From Sphingobium algorifonticola (GTDB taxonomy: Bacteria > Pseudomonadota > Alphaproteobacteria > Sphingomonadales > Sphingomonadaceae), in NCBI RefSeq assembly GCF_004005485.1, contig NZ_RZUL01000003.1, positions 372,001 to 436,000 on the forward strand: 64,000 nucleotides of DNA. The letters run 5' to 3'. How positions within the stretch are numbered: the first letter of the stretch is position 1; each line of letters starts with the position of its first letter. Of the stretch, positions 6,520-17,088 are shown piece by piece. Both the position numbers and the translations under genes were made by a program. The notes below the pieces were generated by a model, which had not been told where the DNA came from, ran no database searches, and was given only the letters and a program-made list of their open reading frames with translations.

Positions 6520-8499
6520 ATGGCTGATGACCTTTTCGCTGGTGCCCCCGTTTCATCCTCAGGCAATTACGACGCCTCCTCGATCGAGGTGCTGGAGGGG
6601 CTGGAGCCTGTGCGGCGGCGACCGGGCATGTATATCGGTGGTACCGACGAGCGCGCCTTTCACCATCTGGCGTCCGAAGTGCTCGACAATGCGATGGACG
6701 AAGCGGTTGCGGGCCATGCCACCCGCATCGAAATCATGCTGGAGGCAGGCAACCGGCTGACCATTTCCGATAATGGGCGCGGCATTCCCGTCGATCCGCA
6801 CCCGAAGTTTCCCGACAAGTCGGCGCTTGAGGTCATTCTGACCACGCTGCATTCCGGCGGCAAGTTCAGCGACAAGGTGTACGCGACATCCGGCGGCCTG
6901 CACGGCGTCGGGATCAGTGTCGTCAACGCCCTATCGTCGGATACGACGGTGGAGGTGGCCCGCAACAAGGAACTGTTCCGGCAAAGCTTTTCCCAGGGGC
7001 ATCCGCTGGGACCGCTGGAAAAGGCAGGCGCGGCGCCCAACCGGCGCGGGACCCTGGTTCGTTTCGTGCCGGACACGGCGATTTTCGGCGAGATGAAGTT
7101 CAAGCCCGCGCGACTGCACCGGCTCGCCCGGTCGAAGGCCTATCTGTTCGCTGGCGTCGAAATCCGGTGGAAATGCGATCCGGCGCTGATCGGGGACGAT
7201 ACGCCCGCCGACGCCGTTTTCCAGTTTCCCGGTGGCCTGTCCGATCATCTGCGCGAACAGGTGGGCGACCGCGAATGTGCGACCAGCAGTTTTTTCTCCG
7301 GGACGCAGGACTTCCCCTCGGGCGCGGGTCGGGTCGAATGGGCGATCGCCTGGCCGCTCTGGTCGGACGGCAGCTATAGCTGGTATTGCAACACCATCCC
7401 GACCCCTGATGGCGGTACGCATGAAGCGGGCCTGCGCGCCGCGATCGTCAAGGGCATTCGCGCGTTCGGCGATCTGGTCGGCCAGAAGAAGGCGAAGGAC
7501 ATTCAGGCGGAGGATGTCATGTCTTGCTGCGAAGTGATGCTCTCGGTCTTCATCCGCGATCCGCAGTTCCAGAGCCAGACCAAGGACCGGCTGACGTCAC
7601 CGGAAGCTGCGCGCCTTGTCGAAAATGCCGTGCGCGACCACTTCGATCATTATCTTTCCGATCATATGGACAGGGGCAAGGCGCTGCTCGCCTATGTGCT
7701 CGACCGGATGGACGAGCGGTTGCGGCGCAAGCAGGAAAAAGACGTCAAACGCAAGACGGCGACCTCCGCCCGCAAGCTGCGCCTGCCCGGCAAGCTGACC
7801 GACTGTTCGGCGGATTCGCCCGAAGGCACGGAAATCTTCATCGTCGAAGGCGATTCGGCAGGTGGCTCGGCCAAGCAGGCGCGCGACCGCAAGACTCAGG
7901 CGATCCTGCCGATCCGCGGCAAGATCCTCAACGTCGCCTCGGCGACCAGCGCCAAGATTCTTGCGAATCAGGAAATCGCTGACCTCATCCAGGCAATCGG
8001 CTGCGGGACGCGCAAGGACTGCAATCCCGATCATCTGCGCTACGAACGCATCGTCATCATGACGGACGCAGACGTCGATGGCGCGCATATCGCCACGCTG
8101 CTCATGACATTCTTCTTCCAGGAAATGCCCGAGCTGGTGCGGCGTGGGCATCTCTACCTGGCGCAACCGCCGCTCTACCGCCTCGTTTCGGGCGGCAAGA
8201 GCCTGTACGCCCGCGACGATGCCCATCGGCTTGAATTGCTGGAAAAGGACTTCAAGGGGAAGAAAGTCGAAGTCAGCCGGTTCAAGGGCCTGGGCGAAAT
8301 GAACCCGATGCAATTGCGCGAAACGACGATGGACCCGGCAACCCGCGGCATGATCCGCATCACGCTGCCGCAGGATTATGAGGATCGGGCGGGCGTTCGT
8401 GATCTGGTCGACCGGCTGATGGGAAATAATCCGGCCCATCGCTTCGCTTTCATTCAGGAAAATGCGGCAGCGATCGACGAGGAAGCCATCGACGCGTAA
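6520..8499 (+). CDS. parE: DNA topoisomerase IV subunit B
   Basis: The 659-residue protein is a type IIA topoisomerase ATPase subunit. The GHKL ATP-binding site includes RRRPGMYIGG (residues 32-41), EVLDNAMDEA (53-62) and DNGRGIP (84-90). The TOPRIM metal-binding motifs are EGDSAGGSA (about 441-449) and DADVDGAH (about 514-521). The length and the short PILP-type insert around the TOPRIM region match ParE rather than the longer GyrB. With ParC it decatenates daughter chromosomes. The gene stands alone; parC is not in the window. ATG 6520 gives the expected N-terminus. Confidence 0.95.
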   Translation: MADDLFAGAPVSSSGNYDASSIEVLEGLEPVRRRPGMYIGGTDERAFHHLASEVLDNAMDEAVAGHATRIEIMLEAGNRLTISDNGRGIPVDPHPKFPDKSALEVILTTLHSGGKFSDKVYATSGGLHGVGISVVNALSSDTTVEVARNKELFRQSFSQGHPLGPLEKAGAAPNRRGTLVRFVPDTAIFGEMKFKPARLHRLARSKAYLFAGVEIRWKCDPALIGDDTPADAVFQFPGGLSDHLREQVGDRECATSSFFSGTQDFPSGAGRVEWAIAWPLWSDGSYSWYCNTIPTPDGGTHEAGLRAAIVKGIRAFGDLVGQKKAKDIQAEDVMSCCEVMLSVFIRDPQFQSQTKDRLTSPEAARLVENAVRDHFDHYLSDHMDRGKALLAYVLDRMDERLRRKQEKDVKRKTATSARKLRLPGKLTDCSADSPEGTEIFIVEGDSAGGSAKQARDRKTQAILPIRGKILNVASATSAKILANQEIADLIQAIGCGTRKDCNPDHLRYERIVIMTDADVDGAHIATLLMTFFFQEMPELVRRGHLYLAQPPLYRLVSGGKSLYARDDAHRLELLEKDFKGKKVEVSRFKGLGEMNPMQLRETTMDPATRGMIRITLPQDYEDRAGVRDLVDRLMGNNPAHRFAFIQENAAAIDEEAIDA

Positions 8500-8504
8500 C
8501 GAAA

Positions 8505-8533
8505 CGGGCGACCCGGCCAAACCGGATCGCCCG
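8505..8533 (+). terminator. Stem-loop after parE
   Basis: CGGGCGA-C-CCGG (8505-8516) pairs with CCGG-A-TCGCCCG (8522-8533) around a five-base loop, with one internal mismatch. It starts six bases after the parE stop and is followed by a moderately T-rich run, which makes it a likely but imperfect intrinsic terminator. Confidence 0.6.
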
Positions 8534-8580
8534 CATTTGTTTCTCGTCGAGATGACGGAGAAGCGTCAGGCTGTTGTGCG

Positions 8581-9039
8581 TTACGCCGCGCCGCCGCTCA
8601 GATAGGTGACCAGTTCGGCCTTGGTGACGCTCGTGCTCTTGTCGGCGTCCGCCGTCATGAACGCTCCGTCAGCCCAAGCGGTCACTTCGGCCGGTTGCAG
8701 CGTCTTGCCGGTCGCTTTCGCTTCCTGATCCTTCAGCGCCATCATCCACTTGGCAAACTCGGTCTTCTCAAGCTGACCAGACTTGTCTGTGTCGTATGCG
8801 GGAAACTCGCTTTCGACAATCGACGCGACGGTGCTGGCCGGAGCAGGCTGCGCAGCCTGCGGTGTCGGTGTCGTCGCATCCTGAGCTGGTGCGGCGGGCG
8901 CGGCCTGTTCAGCGGGGGCCGCAGGCGCAGCCGGTGCTGCAGGCGTTGCCTGCATCGGGTCCGTCTGCGGCGTCATTTCCTGTGCGATGGCAGGGGCTGC
9001 GATGATCAGGGCAGTCGAGCAAAGAAGGGTACGGATCAT
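8581..9039 (-). CDS. Secreted EF-hand calcium-binding protein
   Basis: Starting at ATG 9039 (preceded by GGAGAGA), the 152-residue precursor has a signal peptide ending APAIAQ near residue 20. An Ala/Pro/Gln-rich low-complexity stretch follows (about residues 22-70). Two EF-hand loops are visible: DTDKSGQLEKTE and DADKSTSVTKAE, both with acidic or polar residues at positions 1, 3, 5 and Glu at 12, so calcium binding is expected. The second loop lacks the usual Gly at position 6. The protein should be periplasmic or surface-exposed. Such proteins are common in sphingomonads but no specific role is established. It is convergent with parE. Confidence 0.85.
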   Translation of the reverse strand: MIRTLLCSTALIIAAPAIAQEMTPQTDPMQATPAAPAAPAAPAEQAAPAAPAQDATTPTPQAAQPAPASTVASIVESEFPAYDTDKSGQLEKTEFAKWMMALKDQEAKATGKTLQPAEVTAWADGAFMTADADKSTSVTKAELVTYLSGGAA

Positions 9040-9315
9040 GGTGTCTCTCCAGATGACTATGCGAAATGTCTGTGCGGTCTGGACGCTCCGGCTTCGTGAC
9101 CGTGGGGAAAGCATCCAGTTTGCATGGTGACAACCGGTTGAAAACAGGCTTCGTTCCGCTTTCGGAAGTGATGGAACTTCGGCCTGTCGTCCGAAAGTTG
9201 CGATTCATCCGCAAATATCCCGCATCCTGCGACGAGCCGTTGCGCGGCGGCACAATTGCCCGCTGCCGACGGGGCTGCTAGGCGGCGCGCATCCCTTTCC
9301 AGACAGGATTCGCTT

Positions 9316-10632
9316 ATGGTTCCGCGTTATGCCCGCCCCGAAATGACTGCGATCTGGGATGCGGAAAGCCGCTTCAGGATCTGGTTCGAAATCGAGGCGC
9401 ATGCGACCGACGCGCTGGCGCAACTCGGTGTGGTGCCGACGTCGGCGGCCAAGGCACTTTGGGACTGGTGGGCGACCAACCCGGTGATCGATGTCGCCGC
9501 GATCGACGCGATCGAAGCCGTGACGAAGCATGACGTGATCGCTTTCCTGACGTGGGTCGCCGATAACGTCGGCGAAGATGCCCGGTTCATGCATCAGGGC
9601 ATGACCTCCAGCGATGTTCTCGACACCTGCCTTGCGGTGCAGCTTGCCCGCGCGTCTGACCTGCTGATCGCCGATCTCGACCGGCTCCTTGACGTCATCA
9701 AACGCCGGGCTTTCGAACACCGGCTGACGCCCACAATCGGGCGCAGCCACGGCATCCATGCCGAACCGGTGACCTTCGGCCTCAAGATGGCGGAAGCCTA
9801 TGCCGAGTTTTCGCGCTGTCGCGCGCGCCTTGTCGCCGCGCGCGCGGAAGTGGCGACCTGCGCGATCTCGGGCGCGGTCGGGACGTTCGCCAACATCGAT
9901 CCCCGTGTCGAGGCGCATGTCGCCGCAAAGCTGGGCCTGACGGTCGAGCCGGTGTCGACGCAGGTCATCCCGCGCGATCGCCATGCCATGTTCTTCGCGA
10001 CATTGGGCGTCATCGCCTCGTCGATCGAGCGGCTCGCCGTCGAAGTGCGGCATCTTCAGCGTACCGAAGTGCTGGAGGCGGAGGAATATTTCTCGCCCGG
10101 CCAGAAGGGATCGAGCGCCATGCCGCACAAGCGCAATCCGGTGCTCACCGAAAATCTGACCGGCCTGGCCCGCATGGTCCGCGCCTATGCCTTGCCCGCG
10201 ATGGAAAATGTGGCGCTGTGGCATGAGCGCGACATCAGCCACAGCTCGGTCGAACGCTATATTGCGCCCGATGCCACCATCACGCTGGATTTCGCGCTTG
10301 CGCGGCTGACCGGGGTGATCGACAAGCTGCTTGTCTACCCGGAACGGATGATGCGCAATCTCGACAAGATGGGCGGCCTGGTCCATTCGCAGCGCGTGTT
10401 GCTGGCGCTCACGCAGGCGGGGGTGAGCCGCGAGGACAGCTATGTTTATGTCCAGCGCAATGCCATGAAAGTCTGGGAATCCGATGGCGCTCTTTCGCTG
10501 CTGGATCTGCTGAAAGCCGATCCCGACGTTACCGCCGCCCTTCCCGCCGCGACGATCGAGGAGAAGTTCAACCTCGATTATCATTTCAAGCATGTCGATA
10601 CCATCTTCGCCCGGGTCTTCGGTACGGTTTGA
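9316..10632 (+). CDS. purB: Adenylosuccinate lyase
   Basis: The 438-residue enzyme of the fumarase/aspartase superfamily cleaves SAICAR and adenylosuccinate in purine synthesis. The family signature GSSAMPHKRNP lies at about residues 264-274 and the catalytic Ser is in that flexible loop. TSSDVLDT (about 97-104) and GRSHGIHAEP (about 141-150, with the acid/base His) are the other two conserved blocks. The start at ATG 9316 gives MVPRYARPEM, the usual N-terminus; the frame upstream of it is open but unlikely to be used. It is followed on the same strand by the lapA-like gene and pyrF. Confidence 0.96.
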   Translation: MVPRYARPEMTAIWDAESRFRIWFEIEAHATDALAQLGVVPTSAAKALWDWWATNPVIDVAAIDAIEAVTKHDVIAFLTWVADNVGEDARFMHQGMTSSDVLDTCLAVQLARASDLLIADLDRLLDVIKRRAFEHRLTPTIGRSHGIHAEPVTFGLKMAEAYAEFSRCRARLVAARAEVATCAISGAVGTFANIDPRVEAHVAAKLGLTVEPVSTQVIPRDRHAMFFATLGVIASSIERLAVEVRHLQRTEVLEAEEYFSPGQKGSSAMPHKRNPVLTENLTGLARMVRAYALPAMENVALWHERDISHSSVERYIAPDATITLDFALARLTGVIDKLLVYPERMMRNLDKMGGLVHSQRVLLALTQAGVSREDSYVYVQRNAMKVWESDGALSLLDLLKADPDVTAALPAATIEEKFNLDYHFKHVDTIFARVFGTV

Positions 10633-10708
10633 GGCGGGCGTCCCGGCAGGGGTGGAACCTTTGCCCGAAATCCCCTAGACTTGCCCCGAAACAGCAAGAG
10701 GGTAGCCG

Positions 10709-11029
10709 ATGCAGTTCCTGAAAACCGCCTTCTGGGTGGTCGTCGCGGTCGCGCTGGCGCTGTTCTGCAAGGCGAACTGGGCCTCGGTGCCGGTCAAGCT
10801 CTGGGGTGATCTGGTCGCCGACGTCAAATTGCCGATTTTGATGGGCCTTGCCTTCCTGCTTGGTGCCGTGCCGCTCTGGATCGCCCTGCGCGCTACCCGC
10901 TGGAGCATGCGCCGTCGGCTCGAAGCCTCGGAAAAGGCGCTGGCCAACGCGCTTGCTGTCTCCGAACCGGGGCTGACCCGTGCTGCGCTGCCACCTGAAA
11001 CCCCGGACATCGTTGCTACCCCGTCATGA
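10709..11029 (+). CDS. LapA-domain (DUF1049) inner-membrane protein
   Basis: The 106-residue protein has two predicted membrane helices (residues about 5-22 and 43-62) joined by a short loop, then a basic coiled-coil-like tail (RATRWSMRRRLEASEKALANAL). This matches the LapA/DUF1049 pattern; enterobacterial LapA works with LapB in controlling lipopolysaccharide synthesis. In alphaproteobacteria a short DUF1049 gene is frequently just upstream of pyrF, as here, where the ATGA overlap (11026-11029) couples the two. A LapA-like role in envelope homeostasis is inferred from the family only; no lapB is present nearby. Confidence 0.75.
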   Translation: MQFLKTAFWVVVAVALALFCKANWASVPVKLWGDLVADVKLPILMGLAFLLGAVPLWIALRATRWSMRRRLEASEKALANALAVSEPGLTRAALPPETPDIVATPS

Positions 11030-11700
11030 GCAGCCCCATTTATATCGCAATCGATACGCCGCATCTGGACAAGGCGCTTGCCATCGCCGGTCAGGTCCGA
11101 CGGCATGTCGGCGGGCTGAAGCTCGGCCTGGAGTTTTTCTGTGCCAATGGCCATCATGGCGTGCATGAAATGGGGAAGCTTGGCCTCCCCATCTTCCTCG
11201 ATCTCAAGCTGCACGACATCCCCAATACCGTGGCAAAGGCGGTGCAGGCGTTGCATGTGCTGGAACCCGCCGTCATCACTGTTCACGCGGCAGGCGGTCT
11301 GGCGATGCTGGAGAATGCGAAAGCCGCGGCCGGTCTGCGCACCAAAGTGGTGGCCGTCACCGTGCTGACCAGCCTTGACGACAATGACCTGTCCGACATC
11401 GGCGTCAGCACGAAGGCGCAGGATCAGGTGGCGCGCCTTGCCAATCTGGCCCGCAGCGCAGGGTGCGACGGCATCGTATGTTCGGGGGAAGAAGTCGCAG
11501 CCGCCAAGCGTGCCTGGCACGACGGTTATTTCGTGGTGCCCGGTGTTCGCCCGGCCGGTGGCACATTGGGCGACCAGAAACGGGCCGTGACCCCGCGCGA
11601 GGCGCTGGATCGCGGCGCCTCCATGCTCGTCATCGGCCGCCCGATCACGCAGGCCGTTGATCCTGATCTGGCGGCGCGCGAGATAGAGGCGACGTTGTAA
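11026..11700 (+). CDS. pyrF: Orotidine 5'-phosphate decarboxylase
   Basis: The 224-residue TIM-barrel enzyme makes UMP from OMP, the last step of pyrimidine synthesis. The active-site signature DLKLHDIPNT (about residues 58-67) holds the Lys and Asp residues of the charge-paired catalytic centre. The phosphate-binding end is VVPGVRPAGG and VIGRPITQA near the C-terminus. The start overlaps the stop of the lapA-like gene by four bases. It is followed by a palindromic repeat and then trpF, in a pyrimidine-tryptophan neighbourhood common in Sphingomonadales. Confidence 0.95.
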   Translation: MSSPIYIAIDTPHLDKALAIAGQVRRHVGGLKLGLEFFCANGHHGVHEMGKLGLPIFLDLKLHDIPNTVAKAVQALHVLEPAVITVHAAGGLAMLENAKAAAGLRTKVVAVTVLTSLDDNDLSDIGVSTKAQDQVARLANLARSAGCDGIVCSGEEVAAAKRAWHDGYFVVPGVRPAGGTLGDQKRAVTPREALDRGASMLVIGRPITQAVDPDLAAREIEATL

Positions 11701-11717
11701 CCTCTGCAAATCCTTAT

Positions 11718-11831
11718 CCGTTCGTTTCGAGCGCAGGTTCGAGCCTGTCGAGAACCGAGTCGAGAATGCCGAATGTGCGGTTTCTCGACGGGCTCTTCTC
11801 GACTTCGCTCGAAGCTGCTCGAAACGAACGG
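11718..11831. repeat. Inverted-repeat intergenic element between pyrF and trpF
   Basis: The outer arms CCGTTCGTTTCGAGC (11718-11732) and GCTCGAAACGAACGG (11817-11831) are perfect inverted copies. Internal copies of CGAGCCTGTCGAGAA / TTCTCGAC-type sequence nest inside. It is the same family as the elements at 13793, 21987, 26362 and 31377. Confidence 0.85.
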
Positions 11832-11883
11832 TTTGCTGATGTGCGGAGTTGGCCGTTCCAGCCAACCCGTCTAAACCCCGCCG

Positions 11884-12521
11884 ATGTCCCGACTCGCCAC
11901 CAAGATTTGCGGCCTTTCGACCCCCGAAACGCTGGACGCGGCCCTTAAAGGCGGGGCCAGCCATGTCGGTTTCGTCTTCTTCCCCAAAAGCCCGCGTCAT
12001 CTCGATTTCGACCGCGCGATCGGCCTCGCCAGCAGGGTGCCGCCGCATGTCACCGGCGTTGCAGTCATGGTCGATCCCGATGACGCTTTCCTCGCGCAGG
12101 CCGTGGCCTCGGGCGTTGGCGCAATCCAGCTTCACGGCAAGGAAACCCCCGATCGCGTCGCCGCCGTGCGGACGCGCTTCGGCCTGCCCGTCTGGAAAGC
12201 CGTTTCAGTCAAGACCAGCGCCGATCTTGACACCGGTCGCGCCTATGTCGGGGCGGCCGACCTTCTGTTGTACGATGCGAAAACGCCGGAGGGCGCGGCG
12301 TTGCCCGGCGGCATGGGCCTGCGCTTCGACTGGAGGCTGCTTTCCGCCTTTGATCCGCCGTTGCCCTGGGGTCTTTCCGGCGGGCTGGACGCCGACAATG
12401 TCGCCGAAGCGATCGCCATCACCTGCGCGCCGCTGGTCGATGTGTCGTCCGGCGTGGAAAGCGCACCGGGCATCAAGGATGTGGACAAGATCGCCGCCTT
12501 CTGCAAAGCGGTTTCCCGATC

Positions 12522-12525
<4 letters not shown>
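11884..12525 (+). CDS. trpF: Phosphoribosylanthranilate isomerase
   Basis: The 213-residue TIM-barrel enzyme converts phosphoribosylanthranilate to CdRP in tryptophan synthesis. The N-terminal KICGLST contains the catalytic Cys (residue 9), and [11 protein letters not shown] (about 32-42), QLHGKE and the C-terminal SGGLDADNV and [14 protein letters not shown] blocks are all present. The stop overlaps the trpB start by four bases (ATGA at 12522-12525), indicating translational coupling. ATG 11884 is the only sensible start, with the repeat element just upstream. Confidence 0.95.
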
Positions 12526-13772
<1,247 letters not shown>

Positions 13773-13792
13773 TACAAAAGAAAACTGCTATG

Positions 13793-13887
13793 CCGTTCGC
13801 CCTGAGCTTGTCGAAGGGTGTTCCTGAGCGCAGCGAAGATACTTCACTTCGTTCAGTAGGAGGCTTCGACAGGCTCAGCCCGAACGG
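13793..13887. repeat. Inverted-repeat intergenic element between trpB and trpA
   Basis: The arm CCGTTCGCCCTGAGCTTGTC... (from 13793) mirrors ...GGCTCAGCCCGAACGG (to 13887), 24 positions with three mismatches. A second inner pair (CTGAGCGCAGCGAAG and CTTCGTTCAG-type) sits between them. It ends 17 bases before the trpA ATG inside an otherwise tightly packed operon. Confidence 0.85.
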
Positions 13888-13904
13888 ACTTGGGCTTATC
13901 CAAA

Positions 13905-14717
13905 ATGACTGACCGCCTCGCAACCCGCTTCTCCAAATGCCGCGCCGAAGGGCGCGCCGCGCTTGTCACTTTCGTGACGGCGGGCGATCCGACGCCCGGC
14001 GACAGTGCCGCCATCCTCGATGCGCTCGTCGCGGGCGGTGCGGACATCGTTGAGCTTGGCATGCCGTTTACCGATCCGATGGCGGACGGCCCCGCGATCC
14101 AGCTTGCCAATCTGCGCAGCCTCGCCGCGGGCACGAAAACCAGCGACATTCTCGCCATCGCCGTGGCATTCCGCCAGCGCCATCCTGATGTGCCGCTGAT
14201 CATGATGGGCTATGCCAATCCGATGATCCGGCGCGGTGCGGACTGGTTCGCGACAGAAGCGGTGAAGGCAGGCGTCGACGGCGTGATCTGCGTCGACATC
14301 CCGCCGGAAGAAGACCAAGAACTCGGCCCTGCCCTGCGTGCTGCCGGGCTGCACCTTGTCCGTCTCGCTACGCCGACCACCGATGCCGCGCGCCTGCCTG
14401 CCGTGCTACATGGGGCCAGCGGCTTCCTCTATTATGTGTCGGTCGCCGGGATCACCGGCAAGCAGCAGGCGCAGCAGGCCAGCATCGAAAATGCCGTCGG
14501 AAAGCTGAAAGCTGCAACCGACATTCCCGTCGCCGTGGGCTTTGGCGTCCGCACGCCGGAGCAGGCCGCCGCCATCGGGCGCGTGGCGGACGGGGTGGTG
14601 GTCGGATCGGCGATCGTCGATCTCGTCGGCTCGCACGGCCATCAGGCCGCGCCTTTCGTTCAGGACTATGTGGCATCGCTCCGCGCGGCGCTCAATACAG
14701 CGGAAACCGTCGCATGA
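13905..14717 (+). CDS. trpA: Tryptophan synthase alpha subunit
   Basis: The 270-residue TIM-barrel subunit cleaves indole-3-glycerol phosphate. The catalytic residues are Glu50 in [14 protein letters not shown] and Asp61 in the same block; the phosphate-binding GFGVRTPEQ and VVGSAIVD segments follow. ATG 13905 is chosen over a TTG at 13890 because the five extra codons lie at the edge of the repeat. It overlaps accD by four bases (14714-14717). Confidence 0.96.
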   Translation: MTDRLATRFSKCRAEGRAALVTFVTAGDPTPGDSAAILDALVAGGADIVELGMPFTDPMADGPAIQLANLRSLAAGTKTSDILAIAVAFRQRHPDVPLIMMGYANPMIRRGADWFATEAVKAGVDGVICVDIPPEEDQELGPALRAAGLHLVRLATPTTDAARLPAVLHGASGFLYYVSVAGITGKQQAQQASIENAVGKLKAATDIPVAVGFGVRTPEQAAAIGRVADGVVVGSAIVDLVGSHGHQAAPFVQDYVASLRAALNTAETVA

Positions 14718-15565
14718 GCTGGATCAATCGCGTCCGCAACGCCATCCCCTTCATCGCGCGCAAGGCGGAGACGCCGGACAATCTCTGGCACAAATGCGGT
14801 CATTGCGGACAGATGATCTTCAGCCGGGAGTGGGAAGAGAATCTGTCGGTCTGTCCGAAATGCGACCATCACGGACGCATTGGCCCCGCGGCGCGCTTCG
14901 CGCAGCTTCTCGATCCCGGGCATGTCGTGCTGGCCACCCCGCATGTGCGCGAAGACCCGCTCAAGTTTCGCGATTCGAAGAAATATGCCGATCGCATCAA
15001 GGCGGCACGTACCGCCACCGGAGAAAGCGACGCGCTTATCAATGCCCGCGGCGCGATCGAAGGTCAGCCCGTCGTGCTGGGGGTTCAGGATTTCGCCTAT
15101 ATGGGTGGATCGATGGGCATGGGTGTCGGTGCGGCCTTTGTTCAGGGGGTGGAAGAGGCGATTGCCCTGCACGCGCCCTATGTCATCCTGACGGCCGCGG
15201 GCGGCGCGCGGATGCAGGAAGGCATCCTTTCCCTCATGCAGATGCCGCGCGCGACCGTTGCCATCCGCAAGCTGCACGATGCGGGCCTGCCCTATATCGT
15301 GGTGCTGACCGATCCGACGACCGGCGGCGTCACCGCCAGCTATGCGATGCTGGGCGACATCCAGATCGCCGAACCCAATGCCCTGATCGGCTTTGCCGGC
15401 CAGCGCGTGATCGAGAACACGATTCGGGAGAAGCTGCCCGAAGGGTTCCAGCGCGCCGAATATCTGCTGGAACACGGCATGATCGACATGGTCGTCCACC
15501 GCCGCGACTTGCGCGCCACGCTGTCGCAGGTGGTCAGCTATCTCGCCCCGGCAAAAGCGGCGTAA
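14714..15565 (+). CDS. accD: Acetyl-CoA carboxylase carboxyltransferase subunit beta
   Basis: The 283-residue protein forms, with AccA, the carboxyltransferase that makes malonyl-CoA. The N-terminal zinc ribbon is intact: Cys28, Cys31, Cys47 and Cys50 in WHKCGHCGQ and VCPKC. The crotonase-like core contains GGSMGMGVG and [18 protein letters not shown], the CoA-binding oxyanion-hole region. It is coupled to trpA by an ATGA overlap, and the accD-folC order after trpA is conserved in many alphaproteobacteria. Confidence 0.96.
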   Translation: MSWINRVRNAIPFIARKAETPDNLWHKCGHCGQMIFSREWEENLSVCPKCDHHGRIGPAARFAQLLDPGHVVLATPHVREDPLKFRDSKKYADRIKAARTATGESDALINARGAIEGQPVVLGVQDFAYMGGSMGMGVGAAFVQGVEEAIALHAPYVILTAAGGARMQEGILSLMQMPRATVAIRKLHDAGLPYIVVLTDPTTGGVTASYAMLGDIQIAEPNALIGFAGQRVIENTIREKLPEGFQRAEYLLEHGMIDMVVHRRDLRATLSQVVSYLAPAKAA

Positions 15566-15574
15566 CGCGATATT

Positions 15575-15690
15575 CCCTCTCGCCTTCAGGGGAGAGGGTT
15601 AGGGAGAGGGGCATGCACGCTGTTCCACACTGTTGTCCTTGCCGGATATATTTCCCCTCTCCCCGGCCCTCTCCCCTGAAGGGGAGAGGG
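15575..15690. repeat. Palindromic GAGAGGG repeat between accD and folC
   Basis: The right half is a perfect hairpin, CCCTCTCCCC (15667-15676) with GGGGAGAGGG (15681-15690) and a TGAA loop. The left half (15575-15598) is a decayed copy, CCCTCTC with GAGAGGG. The two halves are about 70 bases apart in inverted orientation. The last arm ends five bases before the folC ATG, so its GAGGG serves as the ribosome binding site. Confidence 0.85.
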
Positions 15691-15695
15691 AGATA

Positions 15696-17015
15696 ATGCC
15701 TGACAACGCCACCTCCACCGATCCCGCCGTACAGGCGCAACTCGACCGCCTGTGGTCGCTGTCGCCCGGCGCGGACATATTGGGGCTGGAGCGGATCACG
15801 GCGCTGCTCGGCCGGATCGGCAATCCGCATCTGGCACTGCCGCCGGTGTTCCATGTCGCTGGCACCAACGGCAAGGGATCGACCTGCGCCTTTCTGCGCG
15901 CCGCGCTGGAGGCTGACGGCCGGACCGTTCACGTCTTCACCTCGCCCCATCTTGTCCGCTTTAACGAACGCCTCCGCATCGCGGGGACGCTGATCGGCGA
16001 CGCACCGCTGGCATGCTATCTGGAGGAAACGCTGGATGCGGCGGGCGACATCGGCGCCAGTTTTTTCGAAGTCACCACCGCCATCGCCTTCCGCGCCTTT
16101 GCCGAACAGGAAGCCGACGCCTGTATCATCGAAGTCGGTCTTGGCGGCCGTCTCGACGCCACCAACGTGCTGCCCCGTCCGGCGGTGTGCGGCATTGCCC
16201 AGCTTGGCCTCGACCATCAGGCGTTCCTGGGGGACAGCCTGCCGCAGATCGCCGCGGAAAAGGCAGGCATTGCCAAGCCCGACGTGCCGCTCGTCACCGG
16301 CCGCTATCCCGATGCCATAGCCACCGTGATCGCAGGAGCCGCAGGCACTGCGGGCGCACCCTGGCATCCCATGGGGCGGGACTGGGATGCTGCCGTCTAT
16401 CGCGGTCGGCTGCACTATCGCGATGCGCTCGGGCGTCTCGACGTGCCGCTGCCGCGCCTGCCCGGCCCGCATCAGCCGATGAATGCCGCGCTCGCCATTG
16501 CCATGCTGCGCCATCAGGACATATTGACGGTCAGCGAAGCGGCGCTGAAAGCCGCACCACTCTGGGCACAGTGGCCGGCCCGGCTGCAAAAAATGGAGCG
16601 CGGCCCGCTTTTGGCCGCTCTCCCGCCCGATTGCGCCGTATGGCTCGACGGGGGCCATAATGCCGACGCCGGCGCCATGCTCGGCGCATTTCTGACGAAC
16701 CATCTGGCCGCCGGTGACGAGGCCGCACTGGTCGTGGGCATGCTCGCCAACAAGGATATCGATGCGTTCCTCGCGCCCATGCGTGGCCGGATCGCCCATA
16801 TCCATGCCCTGCCCGTGCCCGGTCACGACTGCCACCCGCCCGAACGCTTCGCCGCCATCGCACAGCAATGGGGCATAGTCAGCAGCGCGCATGCCGACAT
16901 CGCAGAGGCAATCGCCGCCATTGCCGCCACCCCGGTTCGGACCGAAATTCTGATCGCCGGGTCACTTTATCTCGCCGGTGATGTGCTGCGCCGAAACGGC
17001 CAGATACCGGATTAG
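15696..17015 (+). CDS. folC: Bifunctional folylpolyglutamate synthase / dihydrofolate synthase
   Basis: The 439-residue Mur-ligase-family enzyme adds glutamate to dihydropteroate and folates. The P-loop HVAGTNGKGST lies at about residues 53-63. TSPHLVRFNERLRI, the DATNVLPRP region with LGLDHQAFLG, and the C-terminal DGGHNADAG are the other family blocks. The start is ATG 15696; the frame continues upstream through the repeat, but those codons read as repeat sequence (ALSPEGERE) and should not be included. No gene is coupled downstream. Confidence 0.94.
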   Translation: MPDNATSTDPAVQAQLDRLWSLSPGADILGLERITALLGRIGNPHLALPPVFHVAGTNGKGSTCAFLRAALEADGRTVHVFTSPHLVRFNERLRIAGTLIGDAPLACYLEETLDAAGDIGASFFEVTTAIAFRAFAEQEADACIIEVGLGGRLDATNVLPRPAVCGIAQLGLDHQAFLGDSLPQIAAEKAGIAKPDVPLVTGRYPDAIATVIAGAAGTAGAPWHPMGRDWDAAVYRGRLHYRDALGRLDVPLPRLPGPHQPMNAALAIAMLRHQDILTVSEAALKAAPLWAQWPARLQKMERGPLLAALPPDCAVWLDGGHNADAGAMLGAFLTNHLAAGDEAALVVGMLANKDIDAFLAPMRGRIAHIHALPVPGHDCHPPERFAAIAQQWGIVSSAHADIAEAIAAIAATPVRTEILIAGSLYLAGDVLRRNGQIPD

Positions 17016-17028
17016 CCACTGATCAATT

Positions 17029-17047
17029 ATTGCGATTGACTCGCAAT
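17029..17047 (+). promoter_or_regulatory. Candidate Fur box and promoter for the 17089 gene
   Basis: ATTGCGA-TTGAC-TCGCAAT is a perfect 19-bp palindrome (7-bp arms, 5-base centre), closely like alphaproteobacterial Fur boxes of the TGCGAnTnAnTCGCA type. It overlaps a TTGACT -35-like element (17036-17041) with TATCCT (17058-17063) 16 bases away. A fur gene lies at 36814. The binding assignment is inference. Confidence 0.6.
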
Positions 17048-17088
17048 AGCTAATCTATATCCTGCCCTGACATTGCAGGAGAGCCGCC

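Noticed and set aside
15633..15695. In-frame extension of folC upstream of ATG 15696
   Set aside because: The extra 21 codons lie entirely in the palindromic repeat and read as its usual spurious peptide.
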